A stretch of 64,000 nucleotides of DNA from Linum tenue. Taxonomy: Eukaryota; Streptophyta; Magnoliopsida; Malpighiales; Linaceae. Position numbers and translations under genes: made by a program. The stretch is from NCBI GenBank assembly GCA_946122785.1, contig CAMGYJ010000008.1, positions 13,541,475 through 13,605,474 of the forward strand, read 5' to 3'. A model generated the notes under the pieces. It saw only the letters and a list, made by a program, of their open reading frames with translations, did not search any database and had not been told where the DNA came from. Of this stretch, positions 9,539 to 21,278 are shown piece after piece (position 1 is the first letter of the stretch; each line of letters starts with the position of its first letter).

Positions 9539-9800
9539 GTTATTCCTTGTGGGAAGGGGAGAAGCGGTACCGCATGGAGACAAGCGGCACCGCGGAGAGT
9601 TAAAACAGTACCGCGGATTTAAAAACGGTGCCGCGAGAGCCTGGTAAGCGGTACCGATTAATTAAAAATCATATCGGGCAAGTGACCAAAATTCACCCGG
9701 CCCAATGCGAGCGCCGACTGCGGCGGTTCCATGGATTAATATTTTTTGGCTATATCGGCGGTGTCGTTTAATTCAAAACGGTACCGCGAGTAAGCTCAAC
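8936..9800 (+). mobile_element. LTR 3, 3'-truncated
   Basis: It starts TGTTGACACC and is nearly identical to 53487-54350. It stops after AAGCTCAAC at about 9800, where the sequence jumps to the PPT region of another element. The octamer array has starts at 9001, 9019, 9039, 9061, 9082 and 9102. The tRNA-like module region and PBS are missing. Confidence 0.75.
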
Positions 9801-9843
9801 TCCATGGTTCATAATTCTTATAAACTAAATTGTTGGGGGCATT
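9801..9843 (+). promoter_or_regulatory. Polypurine tract, left arm lost
   Basis: GGTTCATAATTCTTATAAAC and GTTGGGGGCATT precede LTR 4. The upstream half of the inverted repeat is missing because of the junction at about 9800, so this copy is probably a broken one. Confidence 0.6.
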
Positions 9844-11030
9844 TGTTGATACCTAAAATTAATTTGGCCGGAATTAAATGCCGCATTAATTAGTCTCGGC
9901 ATTTAATTCGATACCGCGGGTAAAAAACGGTATCGTTTGGAGACAAGCGGCACCGCGGAGAGTTAAAACGGTACCGCAAGGAGGCTCAGCGGAACCGCGA
10001 CACCGGAAACGACACCGCTGGCCGAAAATAAAAAAGGGCCGCGCGTTTAATGAAGGTTGGAGGAGGAGTTTTGATTATTTAATTATTATTTATATTCCTT
10101 GTTGGATAGGGATAAGCGGCACCGCGGAGAGCTAAAACGGTGCCGCGGAATTAAAAACGGTACCGCGAGGAAGCCCAACGGTACCGCTATACTAGCAAAC
10201 GACAGTGTTTAATAATAAACAGTGTCGCGGAAGGAAAAAACAATCGGAGCTGGTTGGGAAAGAAAACGACACCGCAAGGCTGGAAGCGGAGTCGTTTAAT
10301 ATTAAAACGATGTCGCGGGTAGAATCAAGCGGAGCTGTTTGGGAAAGGAAACGACATCGCGGGATCATGAAAACAACGCACGTAAAGTTCACGCGAAGCA
10401 GTTTGAGGAGCGAAGCGGTTGAGACACGTGGAATTTCACAACGGAGCAGTTGAGGAAGCGGTTCCACCGAGCGTGAAGACTACGAAGCAGTTTTTCGAAT
10501 AAAAGCAGTGGAGCAAGGAGAGAGAAAAAGAGGACAACCAAATCAACACAGAAACACATCTGTCAAACTTTATCTTTTTTCTCTGTAACTCCTTCGCGGA
10601 GCTCTCCTTCCAGGAAGGATCTCCATAGTTGTAGTCTTAGTCGTAGTCGCGGAGCTCTCCACAGGAATCTCCATAGGAGTAGCGGTAGCGTAGATTCCTC
10701 AAAACTCAAACACCCTCGTTCGAACGTAGTTTGGAGAGGTGCGAACCGAATAACGGTTGTTTGATTAGAAGTCAAGGGTGTATCGATCAAATCAACGACG
10801 CCGACACCGGCGGCGGATATTTGACGAGCTTCTTTGTTTTCTGTTCGATCGATCAAATCAACATCGCACGGCGGTGGATATTTGACAATCGTCATCGTTT
10901 TCAGAAGTCAGAGTTGCACCGATCAAATCAACGACGCCGACATTCGGCGGCGGATATTTGACGATCGTCTCGATTTCAGCAATCGGCGGTGCATCCGTTC
11001 AATCGGCACCGCAAGAGTTTCCATCGTGAA
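9844..11030 (+). mobile_element. LTR 4, 3'-truncated
   Basis: It starts TGTTGATACC and continues through the octamer region and a GATTAGAAGTCAAGGGTG tRNA relic at 10764. Modules with GATCAAATCAAC and GGATATTTGACG follow. After GTTTCCATCGTGAAA it jumps at about 11030 into an A-rich 3' region. No LTR end or PBS is left. Confidence 0.75.
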
Positions 11031-11858
11031 AATTAAAAAAAAAAAATTCAGCAATGCCGCAGTCTCCAACGGCCCTGAATAAATAAATAAAAAAAAAAGA
11101 AAATGTATGCAGCGCTGGGGGAGGAGAGCAGCAGCGCTGGTGAAAAAAATAAATAAATACCAATCAGGCAGCGCTGCCATCTATTTCCACAGCCGTAATA
11201 AAAAAAAAAATTGGGCAGTGCTGCAGTGCTGCGAAGCCGCGCAAACAGCCCTGAATTTTTTTTTTTTTTTTTTATAGATGCAGCGCTGGTGGAGAAAAAT
11301 GCTGGGGAAAAAAAAATCTAATGCATGGCGGCATGCAGCGCTGGAGAGGGAAAAAACAAACAATGTTGTTTTGGCTCAATCAATACTGCGGAAGTTCTTA
11401 AAAAAAAAGGGGCCAAATTATTGATTTTATTTAGTAAATAAAAAAGCAAAACACTAGTGTTCAGCGAGAACAATGGTGTAAGCTATTGTCGCACAACATT
11501 GCAGGCAAACCCTTTTTGGCCGAAATTTATTTCATATAAAAATATTAAAAAAAAAAAAGATCGGCCATGGTAAAAAAAAAAAAAAGAATTTGGTCCAAAC
11601 AGCGTTGCACAAAAGGAAAGAACGCAAACAGCCCTGCGGTGCTTGTTTGCAGCATCGGTGGCAAGTTAAAAAAAAAAAAAAAGCTAAAAAGAAAAAAGTT
11701 TGGGCCAAGATAAAACAACATTGTTACAATTGGCCGCAGCGTTGTGAAATTCTTTGTACTCAAAGGAAAAGAAACCAAATCAATGGTTCGTGTTCGATTA
11801 ATGGCGTAACTATGAGGTTTGTCGCCAAGTTGGAGGTTTTGAGTTGAAGTTAATGTCT
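11031..11858 (+). other. 3' non-coding region, no ORF attached
   Basis: A runs alternate with GCAGCGCTG, CAGCCCTG and CAGCGTTG cores. It directly follows truncated LTR 4, so the element's PBS, ORF and first part of the 3' region were lost. The Lys/Phe-rich open frames here come from the homopolymers. Confidence 0.7.
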
Positions 11859-11943
11859 ATTTTAGGTGTTTTGGATTATGTCAACAATTTGGTTCATAAT
11901 TTTTATAAACCAAATTGTGGGGGCATTTGTTGACACCTAAAAT
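11859..11943 (+). promoter_or_regulatory. Polypurine tract with conserved inverted repeat
   Basis: ATTTTAGGTG (11859-11868) and GTCAACA face TGTTGAC and CACCTAAAAT of LTR 5. The inner stem ACAATTTGGTT/AACCAAATTGT is intact. The G run is one base shorter (GTGGGGGCATT). Confidence 0.7.
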
Positions 11944-12548
11944 AATTTTAGATTAAATTAAATGCCGCATTAATTAGTCTCGGCATTTAATTCGATATCG
12001 CAGAACAAAAAACGGTGTCGTTTGAAGTCAAGCGGCATCGCGGAGAGTTAAAACGACACCGCAAGGAAGCTCAACAACACCGCGGTATTTAAAACGACAT
12101 TGTTTAGGGAAAAACAATATCGGATTCACTCGGTCTGTTGGTGTTGTTATTGGAAAAGGAATGTTTTGTTTTTTCCTTGTCGGAGGAGAGATAAAACGGT
12201 GCCGCGAACCTCAAAGCTCAACGGCATCGCGAGACAGGGAAACAGTGTCGTTTGGCTAAAAACGGCACCGCGAATAAACCCAACGACACCGCGGATCAGA
12301 AAAACGGTACCGCAAGGAAACTCAGCGGTACCGCGGCACTGGAAACGACACCGCTCACCGAAAAACAAAAGGGGCTGCGCGTTTAGTGTGGGTTATGGAG
12401 AAGGAGTTTTCTAATTAATTATTATTTTTATGCCTTGTTGGAAGGGGAAAAGCAGTGCCGCATGGGGACAAGCGGCACCGCGGAGAGTAAAACGGTACTG
12501 CGCTTTGGTGCATCCGTTTAATCGTTTTAACTTCTGTTTCAATTTCGC
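11928..12548 (+). mobile_element. LTR 5, 3'-truncated
   Basis: It starts TGTTGACACC. Octamers start at 11993, 12013, 12033, 12054, 12075 and 12095. The LTR-like sequence ends at about 12500. The last 50 bases are only weakly LTR-like and join a G6 run inside an ORF at about 12549. Confidence 0.7.
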
Positions 12549-13388
12549 TCGGGGGGCATGCCATCCCATCTCGTGGTAGATTGAAGGAGAAACAACACCG
12601 TAAGTGGAAAATAAGTTTGCCACATCCACCTTGTTCTAGGAAAAGTCAAACTAGGGTCACCACAGACACTACTCAAGATGGAGGTGGTGATCACGTGAAA
12701 AAACTCCATGCTGCGAAAGTTGGTATTGCTCAACCGATTCCTTCGTGTAAATTGTCACCAAAGGCTCCACTGAGTGGAAAGGGGGGCAAGTTTAATCGAG
12801 CCCGACATAGGGTTGCCACACCAGTGCTGGCTGGGAACAAATCCATGAGTGGTGGTCTGGGGGGCAAGGCCAATGCCAAACAAACTCCAAACTCACGTGG
12901 AAGTTCAAAAGATGCAAAGTTGTTGTGTGATAAGTGCAAAGATCATGGTCGTGGTAAACTAAATACCAACACACGTGTTGATGGAGCTAGTAAATCTCGA
13001 TGCTCAAAATCCCAACAACATTGTGAGAGTGTACAACTGACAAAACCGGACCAGTCTGAGCAGGCAATGCGGCATGGTCGACTTGGCAAGACGAAGATGC
13101 CAAAAAATGTGAATGTCTTGCCAAGAGCGAAAAATACCGATGATTCTTCATGTCAACGATCAAAACTTATGGCTGAAGTAAAGCCAAGTCAAGCTTCTAG
13201 GATCTCAAACAAGGATGTTCGAGATAGACGAGCTAAAAAGTTTCAATCCAGCACCGACTTCAAAACTTCTCGGTCGTGTGTAAAGCCAGTTGTGAAGAGT
13301 AATGGCGTTCACGGATGGCTTGTTTGGTTCGATCCATGGAGTTGGCAGTGGGTCTGGACCTTTGGCGTGATGGTTTATGCCAAAGTCT

Positions 13389-13390
<2 letters not shown>
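12549..13390 (+). pseudogene. 3' part of a B-like non-autonomous element ORF
   Basis: The fragment begins inside the PLGGHAIP block at GGGGGGCATGCC and is in frame to the stop at 13390. It contains the SLPHPPCSRK block, the LCDKC pair and the tail WLVWFDPWSWQWVWTFG. Its first 320 bp match 43141-43463 and its last 370 bp match 46913-47287. The N-terminal coiled coil and the PBS are missing, so it cannot be made from its own start. Confidence 0.7.

Positions 13391-13437
<47 letters not shown>
13391..13437 (+). repeat. T47 homopolymer
   Basis: An uninterrupted run of 47 T follows the stop codon. The related copy at 47288 has only seven T at this place (CTTGTTTTTTTATTTAGC), so the run has expanded, or its length is an assembly error. 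Confidence 0.8.
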
Positions 13438-13439
<2 letters not shown>

Positions 13440-14452
13440 CTATTAAAAAATAATGTGGCTAAATTAAGCCACACAATATGTTAAAAAAAAATATATATAT
13501 ATAATCAAGCGGCATTGTTAAGAAGAAGCCACTACGTTGTTGGCGGTAGTTCAAGATGGTCAGCAGTGTTGTTTTCTCTTTTCCCAATAGTGTTGGAGGG
13601 ATGCATAACACTGTTGTAACAAAAGTGTTTTATTTAAAAAATAATAATAATAAATGTTGCCAAGACAGTACGGCTGAAAAAAAATTGTTTGGCAAATAGC
13701 ATTGCTGAAAGAGTGGCTTGCGAGCCACCATGGAAAAAAAGACTTGCGAGCCAAACTCCGCAATGTTGCGGAAGAGAGAGAAAGTGCAAACAGCTTTGTG
13801 AAGTTTATCGTAGCTTTGCGAGAAAAAAAAAATTAGCTCTGCCGCTGTTGCAAACAGCCCTGGCGGAGAATAATATAAAAAAAAAAATTTGCAGGGCTGG
13901 TGCTAGCAGCGCTGATAAAAATAAAATAAATAAAAAAAAATATATTTCCTCAGTTCCGGCCAAAGCAGCCGCGAAAAGAAAAAAAAATAATTCGGCTCTG
14001 CCGCTGTTTCCCAACAGCCCTGGCGGAAATATATAAAAAAAAGAAAAAAAATTTAAAGGGTTCTCAGCGCTGCCGAGCCGCTGTTTCTAACAGCCATGAG
14101 AAAAAATTAATAGAGGCAGCGCTGGTGGAGAAAAAAAAAAATAAAATAAAATAAAAGGTTCTCAACGCTGCCCGCTAACAGCCCTGAAGAGAAAAAAAAT
14201 TGCTGCAGCGCTGATGGAGGGCTCTGATATAAAAAAAAAAAAAAAAGTCAGTTCTGCCGCAAACAGCTCGGGGCGGGGCAAAAAAAAATTTAATAAATAT
14301 AGAAAGAGGGCCGCCTAACAGCCCTGATTAAAAAAAAAAAGAATAAATTGTTTTTTTCCAGTTCTGCCGCAACAGCTCTGGCAGAAGAGAATAATAAAAA
14401 AAAAAAAAAAAAATTTTGCAGCTCTGCCGCTGGTTCCACGCAGCTCTGGCGG
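13391..14452 (+). other. 3' non-coding region of a B-like element
   Basis: It opens with a 47-base T run (13391-13437), followed by an inverted repeat TGTGGCT/AGCCACA (13454-13473). A runs with CAGCGCTG, CAGCCCTG and CAGCTCTGGCGG cores follow. It ends without a polypurine tract, at a junction with an inverted piece of the large element. Confidence 0.7.
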
Positions 14453-14462
14453 AAACATCATT

Positions 14463-14953
14463 CCGACGGACCATATTTAACAACTCTGGCCAAAAGAAAA
14501 AATCGTTTAGCCAACACAAACATACACCAACGGCCTTGATTATGTTAATGCAATGCCGATAGTCTAAGTAGCTCAGTTACTCATGAATCCAAAATAAAAA
14601 GTGATAATTGGCTAAACAACATGATTGCAACATATCCATGCAATATTTCATGACATGCATACGTAAAAAAAACTTTGTAGCCATTCAGAAGCATAGTTAA
14701 CCCGTACCTGTCAGACTCCTGCAAACTGGCACTATGAAACTTGAATGTGGCTCCTCCTTCGCGTCAAGGTTGATTTCTTCCACAATGTCGCATGCATCAC
14801 CACTACTTCCTCTCCTAATTTGTTACTCGCATCCTCGCCGTTGATCGGCAACCCCTCCAGCAAGGCCGTGATTTCGGCCTTCTCCACCCTCTCTTGAGGT
14901 GGCTTACTCAAATTTTGGTGGACCACCTAATGCAAGCATTGATGGTCTCACAA
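14463..14953 (-). mobile_element. Inverted fragment of the large gag-pro element
   Basis: This is nearly identical to 22712-23224 (offset 8250 across most of it). On the minus strand it has the last codons of the protease region, the linker after the stop, and the intron-like T-rich stretch. Its right edge, GAGTTCAAG, joins the C ORF in the opposite direction. It has no function of its own that can be seen. Confidence 0.75.
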
Positions 14954-16385
14954 TATCAGACAACGAGTTCAAGTGACAATGCTGGAGCGGAGGTGCAATC
15001 AGTGGCGCAAATCACCGATCAGGATGAGATGCAGCGAATGCTCCGCCAAGTAGTGGCTGAACTCGGCAGAGATAGCCAACAGGTAAATCTCATTTTAACT
15101 TCTCTTGACAAAAAAATGGATAATCTTGAAAAAAAAATATATCGATGGTTTGATAAGTTGGATGATTGTGTTTCTGATTTTAGTATGTCAATACATAGAG
15201 CCACATGTGATTTTGATGTGTTTAAATCTGAAACCATGTCTGTTGCGTGCGATGAGTTGATGGTTGATCGGCTAGCCAATGTCAACCAAACGCCATCGAC
15301 GAGTATGGCTACAACATTGTTGCCAGAAGCCAAGGAGCCCAACGTGTCTTTTCCTGTGAACAATGATGTTCTTAAGGACACACAAGTTGGAATTGGTTTG
15401 AAGAAGCCACTACAAAGAAGTCAGTATCAACTTAATTCTAGTAAGATTGAAAACAATAACAAGGGCGGAGAACCTGGTCATAAGTACGTTGGGCATAGCA
15501 AGCTCATGTATGATGGGTTGTCCAAACAACATCGTAATGGTGTTCAATCTAAGCCGCTGGGGGGGCATGAGATCCCACCGCATGGGCGGTTGAGAGAAAA
15601 ACAACACCGTAAGTTGCAAATAAGTTTGCCACATCCACCCTATTCTAGGAAAAGTCAAACTAGGATCACCATAAACACTACTCAAGATGGAGGTGGTGAC
15701 CACGTGGAAAAATATAATGCCACCAAAGTTGGCATGAATCAACAGAACCCTCATTGTAATTTGTCCCCAAAGTCTCCAAGGAGTGGACAGGGGGGCAAGT
15801 TCAATCAAGCTCGACATGGAGTTGCCACGCCAATGCTGGTTGGGAACAATTTTTCCATGATGTTGGGACAGGGGGGCAAGTCCAATGCCCGACAAACTCC
15901 AAAATCACGTACGAGAATAAAAGATACAAAGGTGGATGATAGATGCAAATATCACAACCAAGGTAAGCAGAGCACCCAAACACGTGTTGATGAAACCCGT
16001 AAACACTTCCAACAACATGGTGAGGGTGCAAAGCTGACAACACCAGACCAGCCTGGCCAAGCAATGCCGCGTGGTCGAATTGGCAAGACAAAGGCGCCAA
16101 AAAAACGTGAATGTGCTACCTAGAGTCAAGAATGCTTATGGTTTTACATTCAGCGAAGCTAAGATGAAGTCAAATCAGGCTCGTGGAGTTTCGAACAAGG
16201 TTGTTCGAACTGAAAATGTTCAAGCCAGCAATGACTCCAAGACCTCAAAACCAACGTGTGTAAAGCCAGCTGAGATGAATCGTGGTATTTACGGATGGCT
16301 TGTTTGGTTTGATCATTGGAGTTGGAATTGGGTATGGAATTTTGGCATGATGGTTTATGCCAAAGTCGACCCTGTCTTTATTTAG
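14954..16385 (+). pseudogene. C-type Gag-derived ORF, frameshifted
   Basis: The frame shares with the A ORF the coiled-coil region (QVNLILTSLDKKMDNLEKK), the FDVFKSE block, the GGHEIPPHGRL...LPHPPYSRK block and the tail WLVWFDHWSWNWVWNFG. Its start is different and is cut by the junction at 14953, so no start codon or PBS can be assigned. An extra A in a run of seven at about 16092-16098 shifts the frame. The first part ends at 16123 and the C-terminal part continues in another frame to 16385. The capsid-type core is missing. Confidence 0.7.
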
Positions 16386-18809
16386 CTATTATTAAGATAA
16401 TTAAATTGTGGCTAATTTAAGCCATATAATATATTACTAAAAAAAAAAAGTTGTTTGTGAAAGAACAGCTCTACGGCGGAAGGGAACAACGTTGTTTCAA
16501 AATAAAAAAAATTCAGCGTGGTTAGCCTAAACTCAGGGGAACAGAGTCGTTTGGGTGAAAAATCACGCTAGGAAGTTGTTTTAACTGTGCTGTTTGACGA
16601 TAAATAATAATTTTTAAAAATAAAATATTTTGTGCCACAGCGTTGAGCAACGATGTTGGCTGAAAGAATTGTGACCGCAGCATCGCAAGGGAAAATGAAA
16701 GTATATCTACTGCAGCTTTGCGTTTGGGATTATCAGCCGGTCAGCTTTGTTTTAAAATTAGAAAAAACGTTCACGGGCCAAACAGTGGTGTGCATGGACT
16801 TTTGATGGCCGAATTTCTTTTGATGGCCATTAAAATATGTTTAAGAAAAAAAAAGAGAATCCAAACACGGCTATCTTAGCCGAGCAGAGCTGCAATTGCA
16901 ATTCTATTGTGGATAAAAAAAATTGCAAAGGAAACAAGCATGTTTCAGGTCCAGCAGTGTCGCTTTATTTTCTCACCAACATTGTGGTGACCGCAAAGCG
17001 GATGAAATAACACCGTGGTGAAACGCAACGGTATTGTTCCGGAGAAAGACATCGGACCCAATTGAAAAAAAAAGAAATTTGATTTTCGCATGGGGAAAAC
17101 AATAATGTTTAGAAAAACATAAGGAAAAGTAATACGCCGTTGTTTACCCAAAACAGCGTTGCAGGGCCAAAGCAGCGTTGCGGCGGCCGGGGGTTCAAAC
17201 AAACGTTGGAGAGTTGGAGTTGAAGTCAATTTGGTTAAACACTTGGCCGCAAGGTTGCCCAGGAGAAAGAAAGAAAGACCAAACGAGGACGTTTTGGCCA
17301 AATCCTCAATGCGGAGCCGCTGGAGCGGTGCCGTTTATTTTCTCTCCAGTAGAGTTTGGGCGCCACACTGTTGTTGAAAGAAGAAAAAAATTTTTTAACG
17401 TTGTTTGAGGTTAAACATCAATGTTTGGCCAATTAGGTTGAAAGACTACTCCAACTTTTATTGCCACAAACTTGCTTGGCATATGCAAAGTTGGTCTTTT
17501 GTTATTATTACTTTATTGGCCGTCAATGCTACTTTTAGGTTTGGTCTGCGTGGTTGAATAGTACGAGTTTGGCAAAGTATGCAGCAAGTATAAAAATTTG
17601 CCAACTCCGTTACTACAAAAAAAAAAAAAAAGCCTTTAAGGCCATCGGCAGGGTTATGCTGATTCCAGCCGGTGTGGTATCGTTGTTCGATATCAAAATG
17701 TTTCTTTCTTATCAAATGAAACTGTTGTTGGAAGACCATCTTTGCTTTGAGTGAAACAACGATGTTTCATTCCTCGTGGTGTTGGGGTTTGTCGAAACGC
17801 TACTGGCAATGATGAAGTTAGAAGGGAGAAATTGTTGCCCAGACAGTGTTGCTAGTGGCTGTAGCGTTGTAACTTGTAAGAGGGGAGCTGCTGGCGAACT
17901 AACAAAAGCCAAATAACGTTGCTGCTGTGACTAATCGTCGTCGTTTAGGGCACAAGCAGCGATGCGGCTTTTACAAGATTGCGGAATTGGTAAAAGCAGA
18001 TAAATGCGAGCCGGTCATGTGTCCTCTCTGAAAAAAATCATGAAACGTTGCCGTGTTGAGAAGAACCAACGTTGTTTAGTGAAACGAAGAAAGAAATAAT
18101 AAGAAAAGGAAGTTTGGCCTAAACAGTGTTGTTTAGATGCTACAGCCTACAAGGGTGCAGTGGGGATAACAGGATGCGTGTATGTTTATTGCCCAAAGGC
18201 CAACAGCTTTGCGGGTTTGTGATGGGAGAAAGAGAGCCTACTGCCACTTGTGTAGGCCGACAATAACGAATAAACAAAAAATAAATTTTCCCAAAACAAC
18301 GTCGTTGAGAGCGAGAAAAATCCGAACTGTTGCGGTGAGGAAAACAGCGTTGAAAAAATAGAGAGAGTTCTATTTGGCCAACGTTGAAATAGATTGGTCA
18401 AGCTTGTTCCTGCAGCATTGCAGGGGATGGTTGTTTTCCCAAAAGCAATTTTGTAGTGCTAGCCTGTAAAGGAACGTGAGCAAGTCAGTTGGTGATTTAG
18501 AGGCGCTAATAAACGTTGTCGTTCCGTGCAAACATCATTGGCGGGTGCATGAGGTGTACTATGTGGAGACTGGAGAGCAGCCTTGCAAGGTGACAAATTA
18601 ACCAACAATGTTGAAACGTCATCGTCCTTGAGCCAAGTAAAAACAAAGTTGCTCTTGTGAAGATTTCGCGGTCGCAGAGGGGATAGAAGCAGCCTGAACA
18701 GCCCGTCCTACATCAGGAGAATGTTAGTGGCCATGGTAAGTGAACTTTTCCATACTAGCAAATATCTCGGCCGCTATTCTTGGCAAACCAGGTTGAATCT
18801 TATGGAAGT
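16386..18809 (+). other. 3' non-coding region of C element (second copy)
   Basis: This is the sister of 1-2451, with the same CAACGTTG/CAGCGTTG cores and the same hairpin after the stop. The shared block starts inside the ORF at 16356. The long length (about 2.4 kb against 0.8-1.1 kb) separates C from A and B elements. No gene is seen. Confidence 0.75.
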
Positions 18810-18904
18810 ATTTTAGGTGTTTAGGATTATGTCAACAATTTGGTTCATAATTCTTATAGTTCTTATAAACCAAATTGTGGGGGGCATTTGTTGACACCTA
18901 AAAT
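18810..18904 (+). promoter_or_regulatory. Polypurine tract with conserved inverted repeat
   Basis: The arrangement is as at 2452-2546, including the longer loop. ATTTTAGGT at 18810-18818 pairs with ACCTAAAAT at 18896-18904. Confidence 0.75.
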
Positions 18905-19137
18905 TAATTTGGTCGGAAGTAAATGCCGCATTAATTAGTCTCGGCATTTAATTCGATACCGCGGGTAAAAAACGGTGTCGTTTGGAGTCGAGCGGTATCG
19001 CGGGAAGTTAAAACGATACCGCGAAACAGGAAAACGGTACCGCAAGGAAGCTCACCGGTATCGCGGCACTGGAAACGACACTGTTTACCAGAAAACAGGA
19101 TGTGGGCCGCGCGTGTAGTATTGGTGTTGGAAAAGGA

Positions 19138-19176
<39 letters not shown>

Positions 19177-20247
19177 TATTCCTTGTGGGAAGGGGAGAAG
19201 CGGCACCGCATGGAGACAAGCGGCACCTCGGAGAGTTAAAACAGTACCGCAAGGAGGCTCAGCGGAACCGCGGCACTGGAAACGACACTGTTTGTCGGAA
19301 AACAAGAGGCGGGCCGCGTGTGTAGCATTGGTGTTGGAAAAGGAGTATTTTATTTTATTTTATTTATTCCTTGTGGGAAGGGGAGAAGCGGTACCGCATG
19401 GAGATAAGCGGTATCGCGGAGAATTAAAACGGTACCGCGGATTTAAAAACGGTGCCGCGAGAGCCTGATAAGTGGTGCCGATTAATTAAAAACCATATCG
19501 GGTAAGTGACTGGCCCAAAAATCCGCCCAGCCCAAACGTGCGAGATCGCGGCAATTTAATACGTTGGTGCTTCTTTTTAATATGTTAGGTGGTGTGGTTT
19601 AATTCAAAAAAGTACCGCGAGTAGGCTCATCGGTGTCGCGGATTAGAAAACGACAGTGTTTAATATAAAACAATGTCGTGGAGTAAAAAAGCAAACAGAG
19701 CTGTTTGGGGAAGAAAACGACATCGCGTGAGATTCACACCAACCCGAGTGAGGAGGAGATCAAGACGGTTGAGACACGTGGGAGTTCACATCGGAGCAGT
19801 TGAGGAAGCGGTTCCACCTAGCGTGAAGACTACGAAGCGGTTTTTCGAATAAAAGCAGCGGAGCAAGTAGAGAGAGGGGACAACCAAATCAACACATAAC
19901 AACTCTGTCAAACTTATCTTTTTCTCTGTAACTCCTTCGCGGAGCTCTCCTTCCAGGAAGGATCTCCATAGTCATAGTCGTAGCGTAGTCGCGGAGCTCT
20001 CCACAGGAATCTCCATAGGAGTAGTCGTAACGTAGATTCCTCAAAAACTCAAACACCCTCGTTCGAACGTAGTTTGGAGAGGTGTGAACCGTAGTCACAG
20101 TCGTCTTGATTAGAAGTCAGTGGCGCATTAATTCGATCAAATCAACATCGTCGTTTGGCACGCCGGCGGTGGTATTTGGTCAGAAAATAGTGGTGCATCC
20201 GTTCAATCGGCACCGCAAGAGTTTCCACCGTGAAACATCAAATCAAC
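18889..20247 (+). mobile_element. LTR 6, 3'-truncated
   Basis: This is the sister of LTR 1 without the 477-bp duplication. It diverges from LTR 1 in the module region (after about 19880). It contains GATTAGAAGTCAGTGGCGC at about 20108. It ends at ACATCGCTGG, about 20247, where an LTR in the opposite direction begins, so two LTRs meet tail to tail. Confidence 0.75.
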
Positions 20248-21206
20248 ATCGCTGGTTCTCTACCAACGGTACCGTTTTTCTTGTCTTGCGGTGTCGTTGA
20301 GCTTGCCGGGCCACTCGCCAAAATCCAAACCATCGTGGTATGGTTTTTAACAAAACGACATCGCTTAGTAATACTACGGCGTTGTTGATGCCTTAAACGG
20401 TGTCGTTTTACTTCTCCGCGGCATCGTATTAAACGATACCGTCTAAAAGAATAATAAAATACTAATTAATTAAACTTGCCCTCATTGTTAACTCGCCGTC
20501 AAACTCTCACCCCGGCGTCGTTCTCAGTTAAACAACGCTATTTCCTTGTCCCGCGGTGTCGTTTCTTCCTCTTGCGGCATCGTTTTCAACTAAACGCCAC
20601 CGGGCTAAAAAGTCATTAAAACATTAATTAATTAATCCGGCCATCACTAGCTATGGCCAACGACATCGCTAGCGCCACCACAGCTCCGATTGTTTTTCCT
20701 TTTTGCGACATTGTTTGTTATTTTAAACACTGTCGTTTGCCTATCCACGGCACCGTTGGGATTACTCGCGGTACCGTTTTTAACTCTCCACCAACAAGGA
20801 ACAAAAATATTAATTAATTAAAAACAACACTCCTTCTCCAACAAAAAACCACACGCGCGGCCCTTGTTTTTTATTTTCGACAAGCGGTGCCGTTTCCAGT
20901 GCCGCGGTACCGTTTTAACTCTCCGCGGTACCGTTTTTACTCCTCCAACAAGGAATAAAAATAATAATTAAATAATCACAACTCCTCCTCACCCTTCATT
21001 AAAAGAGCGGCCTCTTTATTTTCGGCCTGCGGTGTCGTTTCCGGTGTTGCGGTACCGGTTCGGCCTCCTTGCGGTACCGGTGAGTTCCCTTGCGGTACCG
21101 TTTTAACTCCAAACGATACCGTTTTTTACCCCACGATATCGAATTACATGCCGAGACTAATTAATGCGGCATTTAATCCCGGCCAAATTAATTTTAGGTG
21201 TCAACA
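20248..21206 (-). mobile_element. LTR 7 (large-element type), 3'-truncated
   Basis: On the minus strand it starts TGTTGACACC at 21206 and contains octamers in the reverse direction. It has a segment (about 20560-20700) that is also found in LTR 10 (36890-37030). It is cut at 20248, before the module region and PBS. It is the downstream LTR of the gag-pro element. Confidence 0.75.
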
Positions 21207-21278
21207 AATGCCCCCACAATTTGGTTTATAAGAATTATGAACCAAATTGTTGACACAATAAATCATATCACCTAAAAT
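21191..21278 (-). promoter_or_regulatory. Polypurine tract with conserved inverted repeat
   Basis: On the minus strand, ATTTTAGGT (21278-21270) and GTCAACA precede the inner stem ACAATTTGGTT/AACCAAATTGT. GTGGGGGCATT and the LTR start follow. The same design in the large element and the small ones links the two families. Confidence 0.75.

Noticed and set aside
20152..20175. Extra PBS (TTTGGCACGCCGGCGGTGG)
   Set aside because: Only the first ten bases fit the tRNA-Arg end; the rest follows the module repeat GGCGGTGG, and no LTR terminus precedes it. It may be a decayed relic but cannot be called a PBS.
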